Shown here: positions 36,234-47,490 of the stretch, piece by piece
How the letters are laid out: every line of letters starts with the position of its first letter
Position numbering within the stretch: position 1 is the stretch's first letter
Source of the DNA: Alteripontixanthobacter sp.
Lineage (GTDB): Bacteria; Pseudomonadota; Alphaproteobacteria; Sphingomonadales; Sphingomonadaceae
Assembly: GCA_039968605.1 (NCBI GenBank)
Contig: JBDVPM010000008.1
Location: forward strand, 372,001 to 436,000
Length of the DNA stretch: 64,000 bases
Direction: 5' to 3'
Translations under genes and position numbers: made by a program
The notes under the pieces: generated by a model
Told to the model about the DNA's origin: nothing
The model's input: the letters and a program-made list of their open reading frames with translations, nothing else
Database searches by the model: none

Positions 36234-38977
36234 TCCACCTCGTTCAATATCTGGGCGTTCGAATTATCGCCTGCGCGACAAACACCTTGCGCGACGCGTT
36301 GTAAAGCCTCGTCCAGCGTCAGCCGCGTTATCGGCGTACCTGGAGGGAAGGCGCTGAGCAGGCGGCTCGGAAAAGCGGGCGACAGGACGATGAAATGTCC
36401 CTTGTCGTCCTTGCCGCGAATCAGCCGCCCGAACGCCTGTGCCAGACGCGCGCGAATGATCCGGTCGTCATGGCGCGAACCGCCCCCGGCAGCGCGGCGC
36501 GCGCGGTGCAGAATTGTCGGTCGCGGCCAGGGCACCCCTTCCAGTACCACGCAGCGCAGGCTTTCGCCCGGCACGTCCACCCCGTCGCGCAAGGCGTCGG
36601 TGCCCAGCAGGCTGGCGGTGCGATCGTCGCGAAAGATATCGACCAGCGTGCCGGTATCGATCGGGTCGACGTGCTGCGCGTAAAGCGGCAGGCCGGAGCG
36701 GGCGAGACGGTCGGCGATGCGGCCATAGACGGCGCGCAAACGGCGGATCGCGGTAAACAGGCCGAGCACACCGCCGCCCGCAGCCTCGATAAACCGGGCA
36801 TAGGCCCCGGCCAGCGCGGGCAGGTCGCCGCGTTTTATATCGGTCACGATCAGCACTTCGGCGCGAGCTGTGTAATCGAACGGGCTTTCGGCGGCGGTGG
36901 TCAGCGGGGCGACCTCGATATGCGGTGCCCCGCTGCGCGTAATCGCATCCTCCCAATCCGCGCCTTCATCGGTGCGGTCGGTCAGGGTGGCGCTGGTCAG
37001 CATCACGCCATGCGCCGGTTCGAGCACGACTTTGGCGAAAGGCTTCATCGGGTCCAGCCAGCGGCGATGGATGCCGATATCGAACTCGCGCGCATCCGAT
37101 CGATCGACCGCGAACCAGTCGACGAATTCGGGGTCCGCCGGCCCGCCGAGCCGTTCCAGCAAAGCCTCCCAAGCGGCCAGCAAATCCACCCGCCAGCCGA
37201 GCGAGTGACGCGCCCCCTCGATCCGTGCGCGGCCCGGCCCGTCGAGCCAGTCGGGTGCGTCCTCCAGCACCGCTTCCAGCCGCACACCCAGCTTCACCAG
37301 CGGATGGCGGATGGCTGAAAGTGCGCTAGCGGCCTGCTGCGCCAGCTCGATCAGCTGGCCGGGCAGGTCGGCAATTTCGGTTTCGATACCATAGCCTGCT
37401 TCCTGGCCGCCGCTTTCATCGCGGGCGAAGGTCAATGCGCGCACTGCGCTGAACAGGTTTTCAAGCGGGCCGTAAGGTTCGCCTTCATTGATTCTGCTCA
37501 ACCAGCCATCGGACGGCAAATGGCGGGCTGCCTCGATCGCGGCTTCGACAGCTTCGCCGCCCGCCTCATCGTAAGACGCGACGTCGGCCAGGCGCGCTGC
37601 CAGGCCCCGGCGGCGGCCCTTGGACTTGCGTTCCGGGCCGACGATCCAGCGGCGCAGCTCGATCGCCTCCTGCCCGGTAAGAGCGGCCGCAAAGGTACTG
37701 TCCGCTGCATCGAACACGTGATGCCCTTCGTCGAACACGATACGCGTGGGACGCTGGGCTGCATCCCTGCCGCGTGCGGCGTTGACCATCACCAGCGCGT
37801 GGTTCGCGATTACCAGATCGGCCTGCGCGCTGGCGCGGGCGGCGCGTTCGATGAAGCATTTACGGTAATGCGGGCACCCGGCATAGACGCATTCGCCGCG
37901 CTGGTCGGTCAATGCTGCGATCCCGCGCTTGCGGAATAGCGTACCGAGCCAGCCGGGCAGATCGCCGCCGATCATGTCGCCATCGCGCGAATAGGCTGCC
38001 CAGCGCGCGACCATTTGCGCAAGGATCGCCGCGCGCCCGCCAAAGCCGCCCTGCATCGCGTCTTCCAGGTTGAGCAGGCAGAGGTAATTCTCACGCCCCT
38101 TGCGCACTACGACCGGCCGGGTGCCATCCTCGCGCGTTTCGGGCCATGCGCGCGCGCTTTCACCGCGCAGCTGACGCTGCAAGTTCTTGGTAAAGGTGGA
38201 CACCCATACCGTGCCGCGAGAGGCGCTCGCCCAAAGCGATGCCGGCGCGAGATAGCCGAGCGTCTTGCCGATCCCGGTGCCTGCCTGCGCCAGCAATATG
38301 TGCGGCCGCCGCTGCGCATCGCGCGGGGCGAATACCTTGCTGGCCGATTTGGCATAGGCACGCTGGCCTTCGCGCCGTTCCGCGCCGGTTCCGGTGAGAT
38401 GATCCAGCTGTCCCTCGACTTCGGCCTCCGCGATTTGCACTTGCGCCGGCTGGGGGCGATCGGGCGCTTCTTCCCATTCCGGAAGCTTGGCGAACAGCCA
38501 CTTTTCGGCGCGTTCGGGCCGTTTGATATAGGGGGCGAGCACCTGCGCCCACGGCCAGCGCAGCCGGGTCAGCGATTGCAGCGCAGACCATGCCCCTTCG
38601 CGCTGCGGCCAATCCTCCGCCTCGCATTGCCGCAGCAAAGCAACCGCGGCGCGTTGCAGCAATGCGGGTACGTCATCGTCGGAAGTCGCCGGATCCACTG
38701 CCAGCGCATCGGCCAACCCCTTGGGCGTGGGCACGCAAAATTCGGCGGGACGCACGAAGGCAAACAGTTCCAGCAGGTCCAGCCCGCTGAGATCGGGATA
38801 GCCCAGCCGGTTCGCCACCAGCGGGGCGTTGAGCATCAGCAGCGGCGTATCGGCCGCAGCCATGATCGCTTCGCCCTTGGAAACCCCCCGCGTCTGCCCG
38901 GTAGCACCGCCGCCCGCGCGCACCCAAACGCCGGCATGGCTGGCATGAAGCGCGGGAAGGGCAAGCGGGTCAGCCAC
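36230..38977 (-). CDS. DinG-type iron-sulfur DNA helicase
   Basis: A 915-residue superfamily 2 helicase of the XPD/DinG class. Walker A is AGTGIGKT (232-239), the DEAH-like box is DEGH (416-419), and four cysteines between them (C300, C363, C368, C374) match the [4Fe-4S] ligands. The C-terminal motif VI region reads QAFGRLIRGKDDKG. An N-terminal domain of about 220 residues precedes the motor. Such helicases move 5' to 3' and resolve R-loops and other structures. The start is a GTG; the LPALHASHAG segment right after it is conserved in relatives. Confidence 0.87.
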   Translation of the reverse strand: MADPLALPALHASHAGVWVRAGGGATGQTRGVSKGEAIMAAADTPLLMLNAPLVANRLGYPDLSGLDLLELFAFVRPAEFCVPTPKGLADALAVDPATSDDDVPALLQRAAVALLRQCEAEDWPQREGAWSALQSLTRLRWPWAQVLAPYIKRPERAEKWLFAKLPEWEEAPDRPQPAQVQIAEAEVEGQLDHLTGTGAERREGQRAYAKSASKVFAPRDAQRRPHILLAQAGTGIGKTLGYLAPASLWASASRGTVWVSTFTKNLQRQLRGESARAWPETREDGTRPVVVRKGRENYLCLLNLEDAMQGGFGGRAAILAQMVARWAAYSRDGDMIGGDLPGWLGTLFRKRGIAALTDQRGECVYAGCPHYRKCFIERAARASAQADLVIANHALVMVNAARGRDAAQRPTRIVFDEGHHVFDAADSTFAAALTGQEAIELRRWIVGPERKSKGRRRGLAARLADVASYDEAGGEAVEAAIEAARHLPSDGWLSRINEGEPYGPLENLFSAVRALTFARDESGGQEAGYGIETEIADLPGQLIELAQQAASALSAIRHPLVKLGVRLEAVLEDAPDWLDGPGRARIEGARHSLGWRVDLLAAWEALLERLGGPADPEFVDWFAVDRSDAREFDIGIHRRWLDPMKPFAKVVLEPAHGVMLTSATLTDRTDEGADWEDAITRSGAPHIEVAPLTTAAESPFDYTARAEVLIVTDIKRGDLPALAGAYARFIEAAGGGVLGLFTAIRRLRAVYGRIADRLARSGLPLYAQHVDPIDTGTLVDIFRDDRTASLLGTDALRDGVDVPGESLRCVVLEGVPWPRPTILHRARRAAGGGSRHDDRIIRARLAQAFGRLIRGKDDKGHFIVLSPAFPSRLLSAFPPGTPITRLTLDEALQRVAQGVCRAGDNSNAQILNEVE

Positions 38978-39138
38978 CGGCCCCCATTAGAACGAAGGTG
39001 GAACGGCGGGCAAGGGGGCGCAAGCAGGAATTACCGGGCGTTGCGCTCCATCAGCTTCATGTCCTTGCCACGGCCCGCCGGATCGCGCCGACCACGTAAT
39101 TTCCGGTAGTCCGCGCTTTGCAGATAATTTTCCGGTTC

Positions 39139-40257
39139 ATGGGCATGGCAGATCGTATGAGAATGGACCGCAATATCGATACCGCGCCGGCCAGCCAGCC
39201 AGCGAGCGCCCTGGACCGCATCATTGGATTGTTCGGTTCCGAAGCAGAGGCGATTGAAACAGCGGAGCCATCGCAGGACGAACAATTGCTCGAGCAAATC
39301 GGCCGATTTATCCTGAGCTACGACCTCGGTGTCAGTCCGATTACGTTGACCAGTGCGCATGATTTCGTGCTGCGCAAGGATTTGCACCTGATCCGCAAAT
39401 TGCGTGAAAGGGAGGACGCCGGACAGCCGATCAACCGGATCTGGCTGGAAACGCAGGCGGAGCCCCAATCCCGGCGAGACGGCGCGCGCAAGCTGGACAA
39501 GGTTATCGAACATCTGGAGCGCAATGTGAATTCGCTGTCCAAGGCTGCGAGCACGGCGCGCAGTGCGACTGCGGATTACAACGACCGATTGGTTCAAAAC
39601 GAGCGCGAGCTAAGCGCTCGGGGAGATATTGGCGTCGAACATATTGTCGGGCTGGTTGCGCAAATGATCGATCATTCGCGGACATTGGAAGGCAAGCTGC
39701 GCGCAACCGAAGAGGAATCGCGCGCCATGAGAGACGATTTGCGGCGTGCGCGGTTATTGGCCGACGAGGACCACCTGACCGGGCTGCCCAACCGCCGCGC
39801 GTTCGAAAACCGGTTGAAACAAGCTGCCGCGAGCTGCGGATCGGACAGCCCGATTTCCGTGGGCTTTTGCGACATAGATCACTTCAAGACCGTCAACGAC
39901 ACGCACGGGCACGATACCGGGGACCGGGTGCTCAAGGTGGTGGCAGAGCATCTGGCGCAGGCCACAGGCAATGATTGTTTCGTCGCGCGGCATGGGGGCG
40001 AGGAATTCGCCCTGCTGTTCGAAGGAGTCGAACTGCCTGTCGCGCGCGGTAAGCTGGACGAAGCCCGCGAAGCGCTTGCAAAGCGGAAACTGAAGGATCG
40101 GCGAACCGGCAAGGAAGTCGGCCCGATTACCTTTTCGGCAGGGCTGGCGCTCTACGATCCAGGCGCAGAGATCGGCGACACGCTGAAATGCGCCGATGAA
40201 GCTCTGTATGCGGCCAAGCAGCAGGGACGTAACCGGATCATAAGCTCGGGCGCCTGA
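39139..40257 (+). CDS. Diguanylate cyclase (GGEEF)
   Basis: A 372-residue protein with an alpha-helical N-terminal region (about 30-200, coiled-coil in KLDKVIEHLERNVNSLSKAA and GKLRATEEESRAMRDDLRRA) and a C-terminal GGDEF domain. The active site reads RHGGEEF, and DHFKTVNDTHGHDTGD supplies metal and base contacts, so c-di-GMP synthesis is expected. The inhibitory RxxD site before GGEEF is absent. Several ATGs (39139, 39145, 39157, 39163) are possible starts; no strong ribosome-binding site decides. Confidence 0.85.
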   Translation: MGMADRMRMDRNIDTAPASQPASALDRIIGLFGSEAEAIETAEPSQDEQLLEQIGRFILSYDLGVSPITLTSAHDFVLRKDLHLIRKLREREDAGQPINRIWLETQAEPQSRRDGARKLDKVIEHLERNVNSLSKAASTARSATADYNDRLVQNERELSARGDIGVEHIVGLVAQMIDHSRTLEGKLRATEEESRAMRDDLRRARLLADEDHLTGLPNRRAFENRLKQAAASCGSDSPISVGFCDIDHFKTVNDTHGHDTGDRVLKVVAEHLAQATGNDCFVARHGGEEFALLFEGVELPVARGKLDEAREALAKRKLKDRRTGKEVGPITFSAGLALYDPGAEIGDTLKCADEALYAAKQQGRNRIISSGA

Positions 40258-40348
40258 GCCAAGCCGCAAAGATCGGCGGCTGCGCTTTCGCCGCGCGCCC
40301 GTCTTCGCACTTGCAACATGGTGGCGATTGTCGGACAGGCAGCAGGCT

Positions 40349-41992
40349 ATGACTGATGCACTGATCGAAGCCGCCCGTACGTCGAAAGCCTGGCCATTCC
40401 AGGAAGCGCAGCGGATCGCCAAACGTTACCGCACGAACGAACCCGGCGGCGGCAAGCGCGGTCCGGATGGGGAGCTGGTGCCGGTGCTGTTCGAAACCGG
40501 CTATGGCCCCAGCGGCCTGCCGCATATCGGCACGTTCCAGGAAGTGCTGCGCACCACCTTCGTACGCCGCGCGTATGAGGCGCTGACGGGAGGCCACCCG
40601 ACGCGGCTCGTCGCCTTCAGCGACGATATGGACGGGCTACGCAAAGTGCCCGGCAATTTGCCGCAGCAAGACATGCTGACAAGCAATCTGGGCAAGCCGC
40701 TCAGCCGTATTCCCAACCCGTTCGGCACCGATCACGAAAGCTTCGCGGCGCATAACAACGCCAGGCTGCGTGAATTCCTCGACCGGTTCGGCTTCGATTA
40801 CGAATTCGTGAGCGCATCGAGCCAGTATAACAGCGGCGCGTTCGACGATGCGCTGCGCGGTGTGCTGCGGGCCAATCAAGCCATTCTGGATATCATGTTG
40901 CCCACTCTGCGCGAAGAACGGCGGCAGACCTATTCGCCGATTCTGCCGGTCAGCCCCACGACCGGCGCTGTGTTACAAGTGCCGGTCGAGGTGGTCGATG
41001 CCGAGGCCGGGACGATCCGCTTTGCCGATGAAGATGGCAGCACGGTCGAACAATCGGCCCTTGGCGGGCAGGCAAAGTTGCAATGGAAGGTCGATTGGGC
41101 AATGCGCTGGGTCGCGCTGGGCGTCGATTACGAGATGTACGGCAAGGATCTCACCGATAGCGGCGTGCAATCCGGCCGCATCGCCAAGGTGCTGGGCGGA
41201 CGCAAGCCGGAAGGGCTGATTTACGAGCTGTTCCTCGACGAGAAGGGCGAGAAAATCTCCAAGTCCAAAGGCAACGGGCTGACGATCGAGGAATGGCTCG
41301 ATTACGGCAGCGCGGAAAGCCTGGGTTTCTATATCTTCCCCAACCCCAAGAGCGCCAAGCAGCTCCATGGGGGAGTTATCCCGCGCGCGGTCGACGATTA
41401 CTGGCAGTTCCGCGAGCGGCTGGCCGAACAACCGCTCGACAAGCAGCTGGGTAACCCTGTCTGGCACCTGGCGCGCGCGAATGGCGGCAACGATGGCGCT
41501 CGGGCGCCGGGGGCGGGTGATACGCTACCGGTCACCTATTCGCTGCTGCTGAACCTGATCGGCGTCTTGGGCGCGGAAGCGGACCGGGCGCAGGTCTGGT
41601 CGTATTTGGCCAATTACGTACCCGATGCCGATCCGGCAAAGCATCCGCAACTGGACGAGCTGGTCACTACCGCGCTCGCCTATAATCGCGATTTCGTGGC
41701 CCCCACGCTGCACAAACGTACGCCGACTGCCAATGAAGCTGCCGCCTTGCGGGCGCTGGACGAAGAATTGGCGCAAGTAAGCACAGACGCCTCGGCCGAC
41801 GAATTGCAGACGCTGGTTTACGAGATCGGCAAGCGCGAAGAGTTCGGGTTCGACAATCTGCGCGACTGGTTCCGCACGCTTTACGAAACGCTGCTCGGTT
41901 CGGAAAAAGGCCCGAGATTCGGCAGTTTCATCTATCTGTTCAGCGTCGCGAATACGCGCGGATTGCTGAAGGAAGCTTTGGACCGAAGCTGA
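40349..41992 (+). CDS. lysS: Lysyl-tRNA synthetase, class I
   Basis: A 547-residue class I LysRS. The HIGH-type motif is GPSGLPHIGTF and the KMSKS-type motif is KISKSKGN. The FxxDDxDG segment (AFSDDMDGLRKVP) is typical of this enzyme, which is found in archaea, spirochaetes and alphaproteobacteria. It charges tRNA-Lys. I place the start at the ATG at 40349 (MTDALIEAARTS); a TTG at 40328 would add seven residues. Confidence 0.95.
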   Translation: MTDALIEAARTSKAWPFQEAQRIAKRYRTNEPGGGKRGPDGELVPVLFETGYGPSGLPHIGTFQEVLRTTFVRRAYEALTGGHPTRLVAFSDDMDGLRKVPGNLPQQDMLTSNLGKPLSRIPNPFGTDHESFAAHNNARLREFLDRFGFDYEFVSASSQYNSGAFDDALRGVLRANQAILDIMLPTLREERRQTYSPILPVSPTTGAVLQVPVEVVDAEAGTIRFADEDGSTVEQSALGGQAKLQWKVDWAMRWVALGVDYEMYGKDLTDSGVQSGRIAKVLGGRKPEGLIYELFLDEKGEKISKSKGNGLTIEEWLDYGSAESLGFYIFPNPKSAKQLHGGVIPRAVDDYWQFRERLAEQPLDKQLGNPVWHLARANGGNDGARAPGAGDTLPVTYSLLLNLIGVLGAEADRAQVWSYLANYVPDADPAKHPQLDELVTTALAYNRDFVAPTLHKRTPTANEAAALRALDEELAQVSTDASADELQTLVYEIGKREEFGFDNLRDWFRTLYETLLGSEKGPRFGSFIYLFSVANTRGLLKEALDRS

Positions 41993-42052
41993 TACTCCGG
42001 AGGAACCGAATTCGCGCGCAAAAGCCGGTCAATCTGCCGACAGCAGCGCGAT

Positions 42053-42721
42053 TCACGCCCATTTGCGGGTGCGGTACCACTTCGTGATCACATATTTCGT
42101 GCCCGCTTCCACCGGCGTTCCAGCGTGCAGGGTATCGGGATTGGGGGAGCCATCGGGCAAGGCGTTGTTCCAGATCAGCAGCACGCCGGGCTGCGGCGTT
42201 ACCGACACGCCGATCTCCGAAAAATGCGTTGCACCGCCTTTTTCGACGGTGTTGAGAAATGCCATGGCCGTCCAGCTGCGCTGTCCCCCGCGCTTGCGCT
42301 CCGTTTGCCAATAGGGCTGGTCGGTATAGAACCAGTCATTATGCGGCTTGAACTGCTGGCCGGGCATATAGCGCTGGCCCTGAATGGATTCGCCCATCGG
42401 CGCCTTCATACCCAGCAGGTCGTCGATCCGGCGGGAGATCCCCTTCACGAAGGGATCGTGCGGGTTGAGATTGCCCGAATAGGATGTGCGAAAGCCGGTT
42501 GAATAATCCTGATCGTATAGCGCGCTGGGCTGCGCCGTCAGGTCGATCATCGTGATCAGCTTGCGACATTCGGTAGGCGTAAGGAAATTTCCGAAAGCGA
42601 AGATTTCCGCCCGGTCGGTCTTGATCCGGTAGGCCTGATTGTCGTCGGCAAGGCGCTTTCGCACCCGCGCGCCGACTCGTTTCAAGGCGTCCTGATCGGG
42701 AATTGTGGCCTGTTTCGTCAT
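42053..42721 (-). CDS. 2-oxoglutarate/Fe(II) oxygenase, prolyl 4-hydroxylase-like
   Basis: A 222-residue dioxygenase with the iron ligands H127 and D129 (FKPHNDWF) and H199 (TLHAG), and K209 for 2-oxoglutarate (KYVITKWYR). The core strand GQRYMPGQQF and the FLNTVEKGGATHF segment are those of the prolyl 4-hydroxylase alpha-subunit family. The substrate is unknown. No signal peptide is present, so it acts in the cytoplasm. Confidence 0.88.
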   Translation of the reverse strand: MTKQATIPDQDALKRVGARVRKRLADDNQAYRIKTDRAEIFAFGNFLTPTECRKLITMIDLTAQPSALYDQDYSTGFRTSYSGNLNPHDPFVKGISRRIDDLLGMKAPMGESIQGQRYMPGQQFKPHNDWFYTDQPYWQTERKRGGQRSWTAMAFLNTVEKGGATHFSEIGVSVTPQPGVLLIWNNALPDGSPNPDTLHAGTPVEAGTKYVITKWYRTRKWA

Positions 42722-42794
42722 CCGCGTTTTCCTACCAAACCGTCGCGGCGTTTCAAGATGGGCGTGTTTAGAAGTGGTGACCGGCCAAAACGGG

Positions 42795-42826
42795 AAAACC
42801 CCCGCCGATCCGAAGACCGGCGGGGG
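42795..42826 (-). terminator. Intrinsic terminator after the Arg-rich RcnB-like gene
   Basis: Read on the minus strand, a strong CCCCCGCCGG stem pairs with the facing CGGCGGGGG and is followed by TTTTCCCG. It lies about 55 bases beyond the stop of the gene ending at 42880. Confidence 0.8.
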
Positions 42827-42879
42827 CTCGCTGGCCCGCCAATTTACTTACCGAAGGCGGGCAGGGGAAGGGCGGTGCC

Positions 42880-43932
42880 TCACCAGAAGAAGTCGTTGAT
42901 CACGTCGACCACTTCGCCGCTATAGATATTCACCAGCAGCACATCATCGTAATACCGGACCCAGCGATAGGGGCCGTACACTTCGGGCAGGCGATAGGAC
43001 CACGGATCGTTGATCCAGTACCTGTTCGAGAAGAACAGGTTGTCGAGATGGAACCCGATGGAAATCCTGCTGTAGCGATAGCCGCGATAGGGCGCGTAAT
43101 ACCGGCCCAGATTGTAGTGGCTGCGGTTGTAACGACGATAATCGCGCCAGTTATAACGGTGGTTGTTGCGCCACTTGCGGCGATCCCAGCGGCGCTGATC
43201 GCGATATTGGCGGCCGTCGCGATAACGCCCATCGCGGTAGCCGTTGCGGTAGGACCGCCGATTATCGCGGTAATCCTGCCGCCGCTCTACCCGGCGTTCG
43301 GTCCTGCGATCGGCTCTGCGGTCTGCGCGGCGATCGGCGCGGCGATCCTGACGGCGCTCGACCCTGCGATCCGCACGTCTTTCTGCCTGACGGTCCGCCC
43401 GCCTGTCTGCCCTGCGATCCTGACGCGCATCGCCGCGGTCGCGCCGCGCTTCGCGGAAGGTGCGATTGCGCTGGCTGTCCGTATAGGTCGAATTGCGCGT
43501 GTAGCCGGCTGCCGGAGCCTGACGGCGGGTAGAGCGGCGATCCTGCCGAGCCTCTCGGCGGGCCGCGCGCCTGGTGTCCTGACGCGCGTCCTGGCGCGCA
43601 TTTTGGCGAACAGCCTGACGCACTGCGCGGCGGTCCTGACGGGCAGCGGGAGCGGGCACATCGCGGCGCGCCTGGCGGCGCTCCGCCCGAGCCTCGCGGC
43701 GCGGCTGGCGAGCTTGCTGGCGTGCCTGTTGCCGGGCCTGGCGCTGCGCTTGTCGGCGTTCGCGCGCAACCGGACGTGCATCCGGCTCGGCGCGGACACG
43801 ATCGCCCCGACGGGGCTGTTCGGCTTCGGCGCTGGCTGTGGCAGCTGCGGCGCTCGCCGGAGTGGCGGCGAAGGCCAGAACTGCGGCAACAGCGGACAAG
43901 GCGCTGCCTTTCAATAAGTTTTCAAGAATCAT
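42880..43932 (-). CDS. RcnB-family secreted protein with extreme Arg-rich middle
   Basis: A 350-residue protein with a signal peptide (about 28 residues ending in ATPASAAA). The middle of some 170 residues is built from Arg-rich repeats (RRADRRADR, RQDARQD, ERRVERRQD). The C-terminal part carries the RcnB-like domain, with WINDPWSYRLPEVYGPYRWVRYYDDVLLV and an aromatic end (VINDFFW). RcnB of E. coli is a periplasmic protein affecting Ni/Co levels; the role of this version is unknown. The basic middle may bind nucleic acid or anionic polymers, or be intrinsically disordered. Confidence 0.82.
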   Translation of the reverse strand: MILENLLKGSALSAVAAVLAFAATPASAAAATASAEAEQPRRGDRVRAEPDARPVARERRQAQRQARQQARQQARQPRREARAERRQARRDVPAPAARQDRRAVRQAVRQNARQDARQDTRRAARREARQDRRSTRRQAPAAGYTRNSTYTDSQRNRTFREARRDRGDARQDRRADRRADRQAERRADRRVERRQDRRADRRADRRADRRTERRVERRQDYRDNRRSYRNGYRDGRYRDGRQYRDQRRWDRRKWRNNHRYNWRDYRRYNRSHYNLGRYYAPYRGYRYSRISIGFHLDNLFFSNRYWINDPWSYRLPEVYGPYRWVRYYDDVLLVNIYSGEVVDVINDFFW

Positions 43933-44123
43933 TACGGCTCTCCAAGTGATGCCGCCTTTCCACCCTCAGCAGCTCGTGTCGATGAACGGTTCTTACCAAG
44001 AGGTAAATGACACAAGTCTGAACCGGCCATGTCGGCCTATGTTCATGTTGGGGTAGATTTGTGTGAATGAATGGTTCGCTAGCGGATTGACACAGCGGCG
44101 GGTTGCGGGCTTGGACATTGGTC

Positions 44124-44702
44124 ATGCTCGAAACACTCGATCAGGTGCGCGCCGATATTGCCAGCCGCCTCGCCTACGCCGCAGATAAGCGCAAATCGCC
44201 GATGCATACGCCGGTTGTCGCAACCGCAGATGCCGATGCGCGGGTGATGGTGCTGCGCGATTTCAGCCTGGCCGATTGGACCCTGCGCTTCCACACCGAC
44301 ACGCGCGCCGGCAAGGTGGCGGTGATAGAGCGCGACCCGGCGATGGGCGTGCTGTTCTACGATAAGGAAGCCAAGCTGCAGATCCCCTGCCGGGGCACCG
44401 GACGGATCGAGCGCAGCGGCCCGCTCGCCGACTCCGCATGGGCTGAATCCGACAATTTCGCGCGTCGCTGCTATCTGGGGGAGGGGCCGGGCGCGGTGTC
44501 GGACGGGCCGACCTCCGGCCTGCCGCCCGCGTTCGAGGGCGTGGAGCCTACCGACACCGAAATCGCCCCCGCCCGCCGGAATTTCGCAGTGCTGCTGATG
44601 CGCATCGAAACCGCCGACTGGTTCCACCTCGCCCATACCGGGCACAGGCGAGCGGTGTTCCATCTGGCCGCGGGAGGCGAGGGGCGCTGGGTTTCGCCTT
44701 GA
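44124..44702 (+). CDS. FMN-binding pyridoxamine 5'-phosphate oxidase-like protein
   Basis: A 192-residue split-barrel flavoprotein of the pyridoxamine-phosphate oxidase family. It has MVLRDFSLADWTLRFHTDTRAGKVAVI (FMN phosphate contacts) and ADWFHLAHTGHRRAVFHL near the end. Length and motifs match the Alr4036-type proteins rather than PdxH itself. The substrate is unknown. The ATG at 44124 is preferred to a TTG at 44103. Confidence 0.8.
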   Translation: MLETLDQVRADIASRLAYAADKRKSPMHTPVVATADADARVMVLRDFSLADWTLRFHTDTRAGKVAVIERDPAMGVLFYDKEAKLQIPCRGTGRIERSGPLADSAWAESDNFARRCYLGEGPGAVSDGPTSGLPPAFEGVEPTDTEIAPARRNFAVLLMRIETADWFHLAHTGHRRAVFHLAAGGEGRWVSP

Positions 44703-44936
44703 GGCGGTTCTGGCGGATTGGCTGCGCTGCCGGGTCCGAGGTGATGGCGCTGCACTTTAAAAGGGCGTTCGTGGTTAAGGCCGACACGCCGAGCGGATGC
44801 AAGTGGCGTATGATCTTGCGCAGGTCCGGCTGAGTGGGAGAGAGCCGGATGTGAAGCGGATGGAGGTGGTTTGAGTGAGAGCAGCTCACCAGGCTGATCG
44901 TGGCGAAGACGGGAGATAAATTTCAACAACGAGGAA

Positions 44937-45632
44937 CTACAGGTCTCCGCTGACTCTCTCTATATCGATTTTCGTGTGCGAGCGCTGGTTTATTTTAAAA
45001 ACTACTTCGCCAAACTGAAATTGATTGTTCGTCTCGTCAAACGCGACCGATCCATCCAAACGCTTACTCGGATCAGTCGGATCGCCGTCATACTCGATGT
45101 AGATTAAAGACACGCGATCATTCTGAAAACCACCGAAAAATAGCGCCCTGCGAAATGAGTCTGATGGGACAAGTTCTTCATTTTGGTCGGGAATATCGTA
45201 GGATACAGATATACTCGACAAGTTTCTTCCGAACAAACCTCCCGTGACATCAAAGGTGCCGTCTTTGTCCCGGTCTTTGAGGCAGATCGATGCTTGGGGA
45301 AGTCTCGAAGTCGGAGCGCGAGTGCGTTCCGATGTGCAGTACCAGCCGTCGTTGGAGACAAGCAGCGTAGTACCTTTAGGCAAGCGGACCCAACCGCTTC
45401 TTGTGCGTCGCGCTAGGCGTTCCGACAGAACAGCGAACTCGGCAGCTTCAACCACTGTTGCATCGAAGCTCTCCGCGATCATGTCTCCCGGTTGGACCTC
45501 AATAGTCTCACCAATAGCCGGTAGTGTAATTCGTATCTCAGGGTTTGGGTTGGCGTCATCCGCGCTCAACTTTCCAGAATATAAAAATATCGACAAGGCC
45601 GTGAGGCTCGAAATAGAGAATGGTTGCATCAT
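44937..45632 (-). CDS. Orphan secreted protein with an EF-hand-like calcium loop
   Basis: A 231-residue protein with a short signal peptide (MMQPFSISSLTALSIFLYSGKLSA) that I do not recognise. Residues 120-128 read DRDKDGTFD, the DxDxDGxxD pattern of an EF-hand or thrombospondin-type calcium loop. Two cysteines (WYCT and SICL) flank this part. G+C is much lower than in the neighbours (25 of 60 bases in the line 45181-45240), suggesting recent acquisition. Two ATGs are adjacent at the start. Confidence 0.7.
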   Translation of the reverse strand: MMQPFSISSLTALSIFLYSGKLSADDANPNPEIRITLPAIGETIEVQPGDMIAESFDATVVEAAEFAVLSERLARRTRSGWVRLPKGTTLLVSNDGWYCTSERTRAPTSRLPQASICLKDRDKDGTFDVTGGLFGRNLSSISVSYDIPDQNEELVPSDSFRRALFFGGFQNDRVSLIYIEYDGDPTDPSKRLDGSVAFDETNNQFQFGEVVFKINQRSHTKIDIERVSGDL

Positions 45633-45683
45633 GAGATTACTATAAAGAATTGGAACCGCGCAGCAAGTTCTCCAAAAGCACTG

Positions 45684-47363
<1,680 letters not shown>

Positions 47364-47490
47364 CGGGCGGGTCCTCGAATTCGAATTTCAATGAGTGGGA
47401 TTTGCCCGTGCAAATAGGGCGTGCGGCGCGCAGGAGCAAGGGCGATGGCCGTTCGGCGGAACTGTGCGTCAAAGCGGGCGTTTGTCGGGC

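Noticed and set aside
44744-44833. 29-codon frame starting ATGGCGCTGCAC after the FMN-binding protein gene
   Set aside because: A GAGGTG lies directly before the ATG but too close for a good start, and no recognisable protein results. The 234-base gap otherwise shows nothing.
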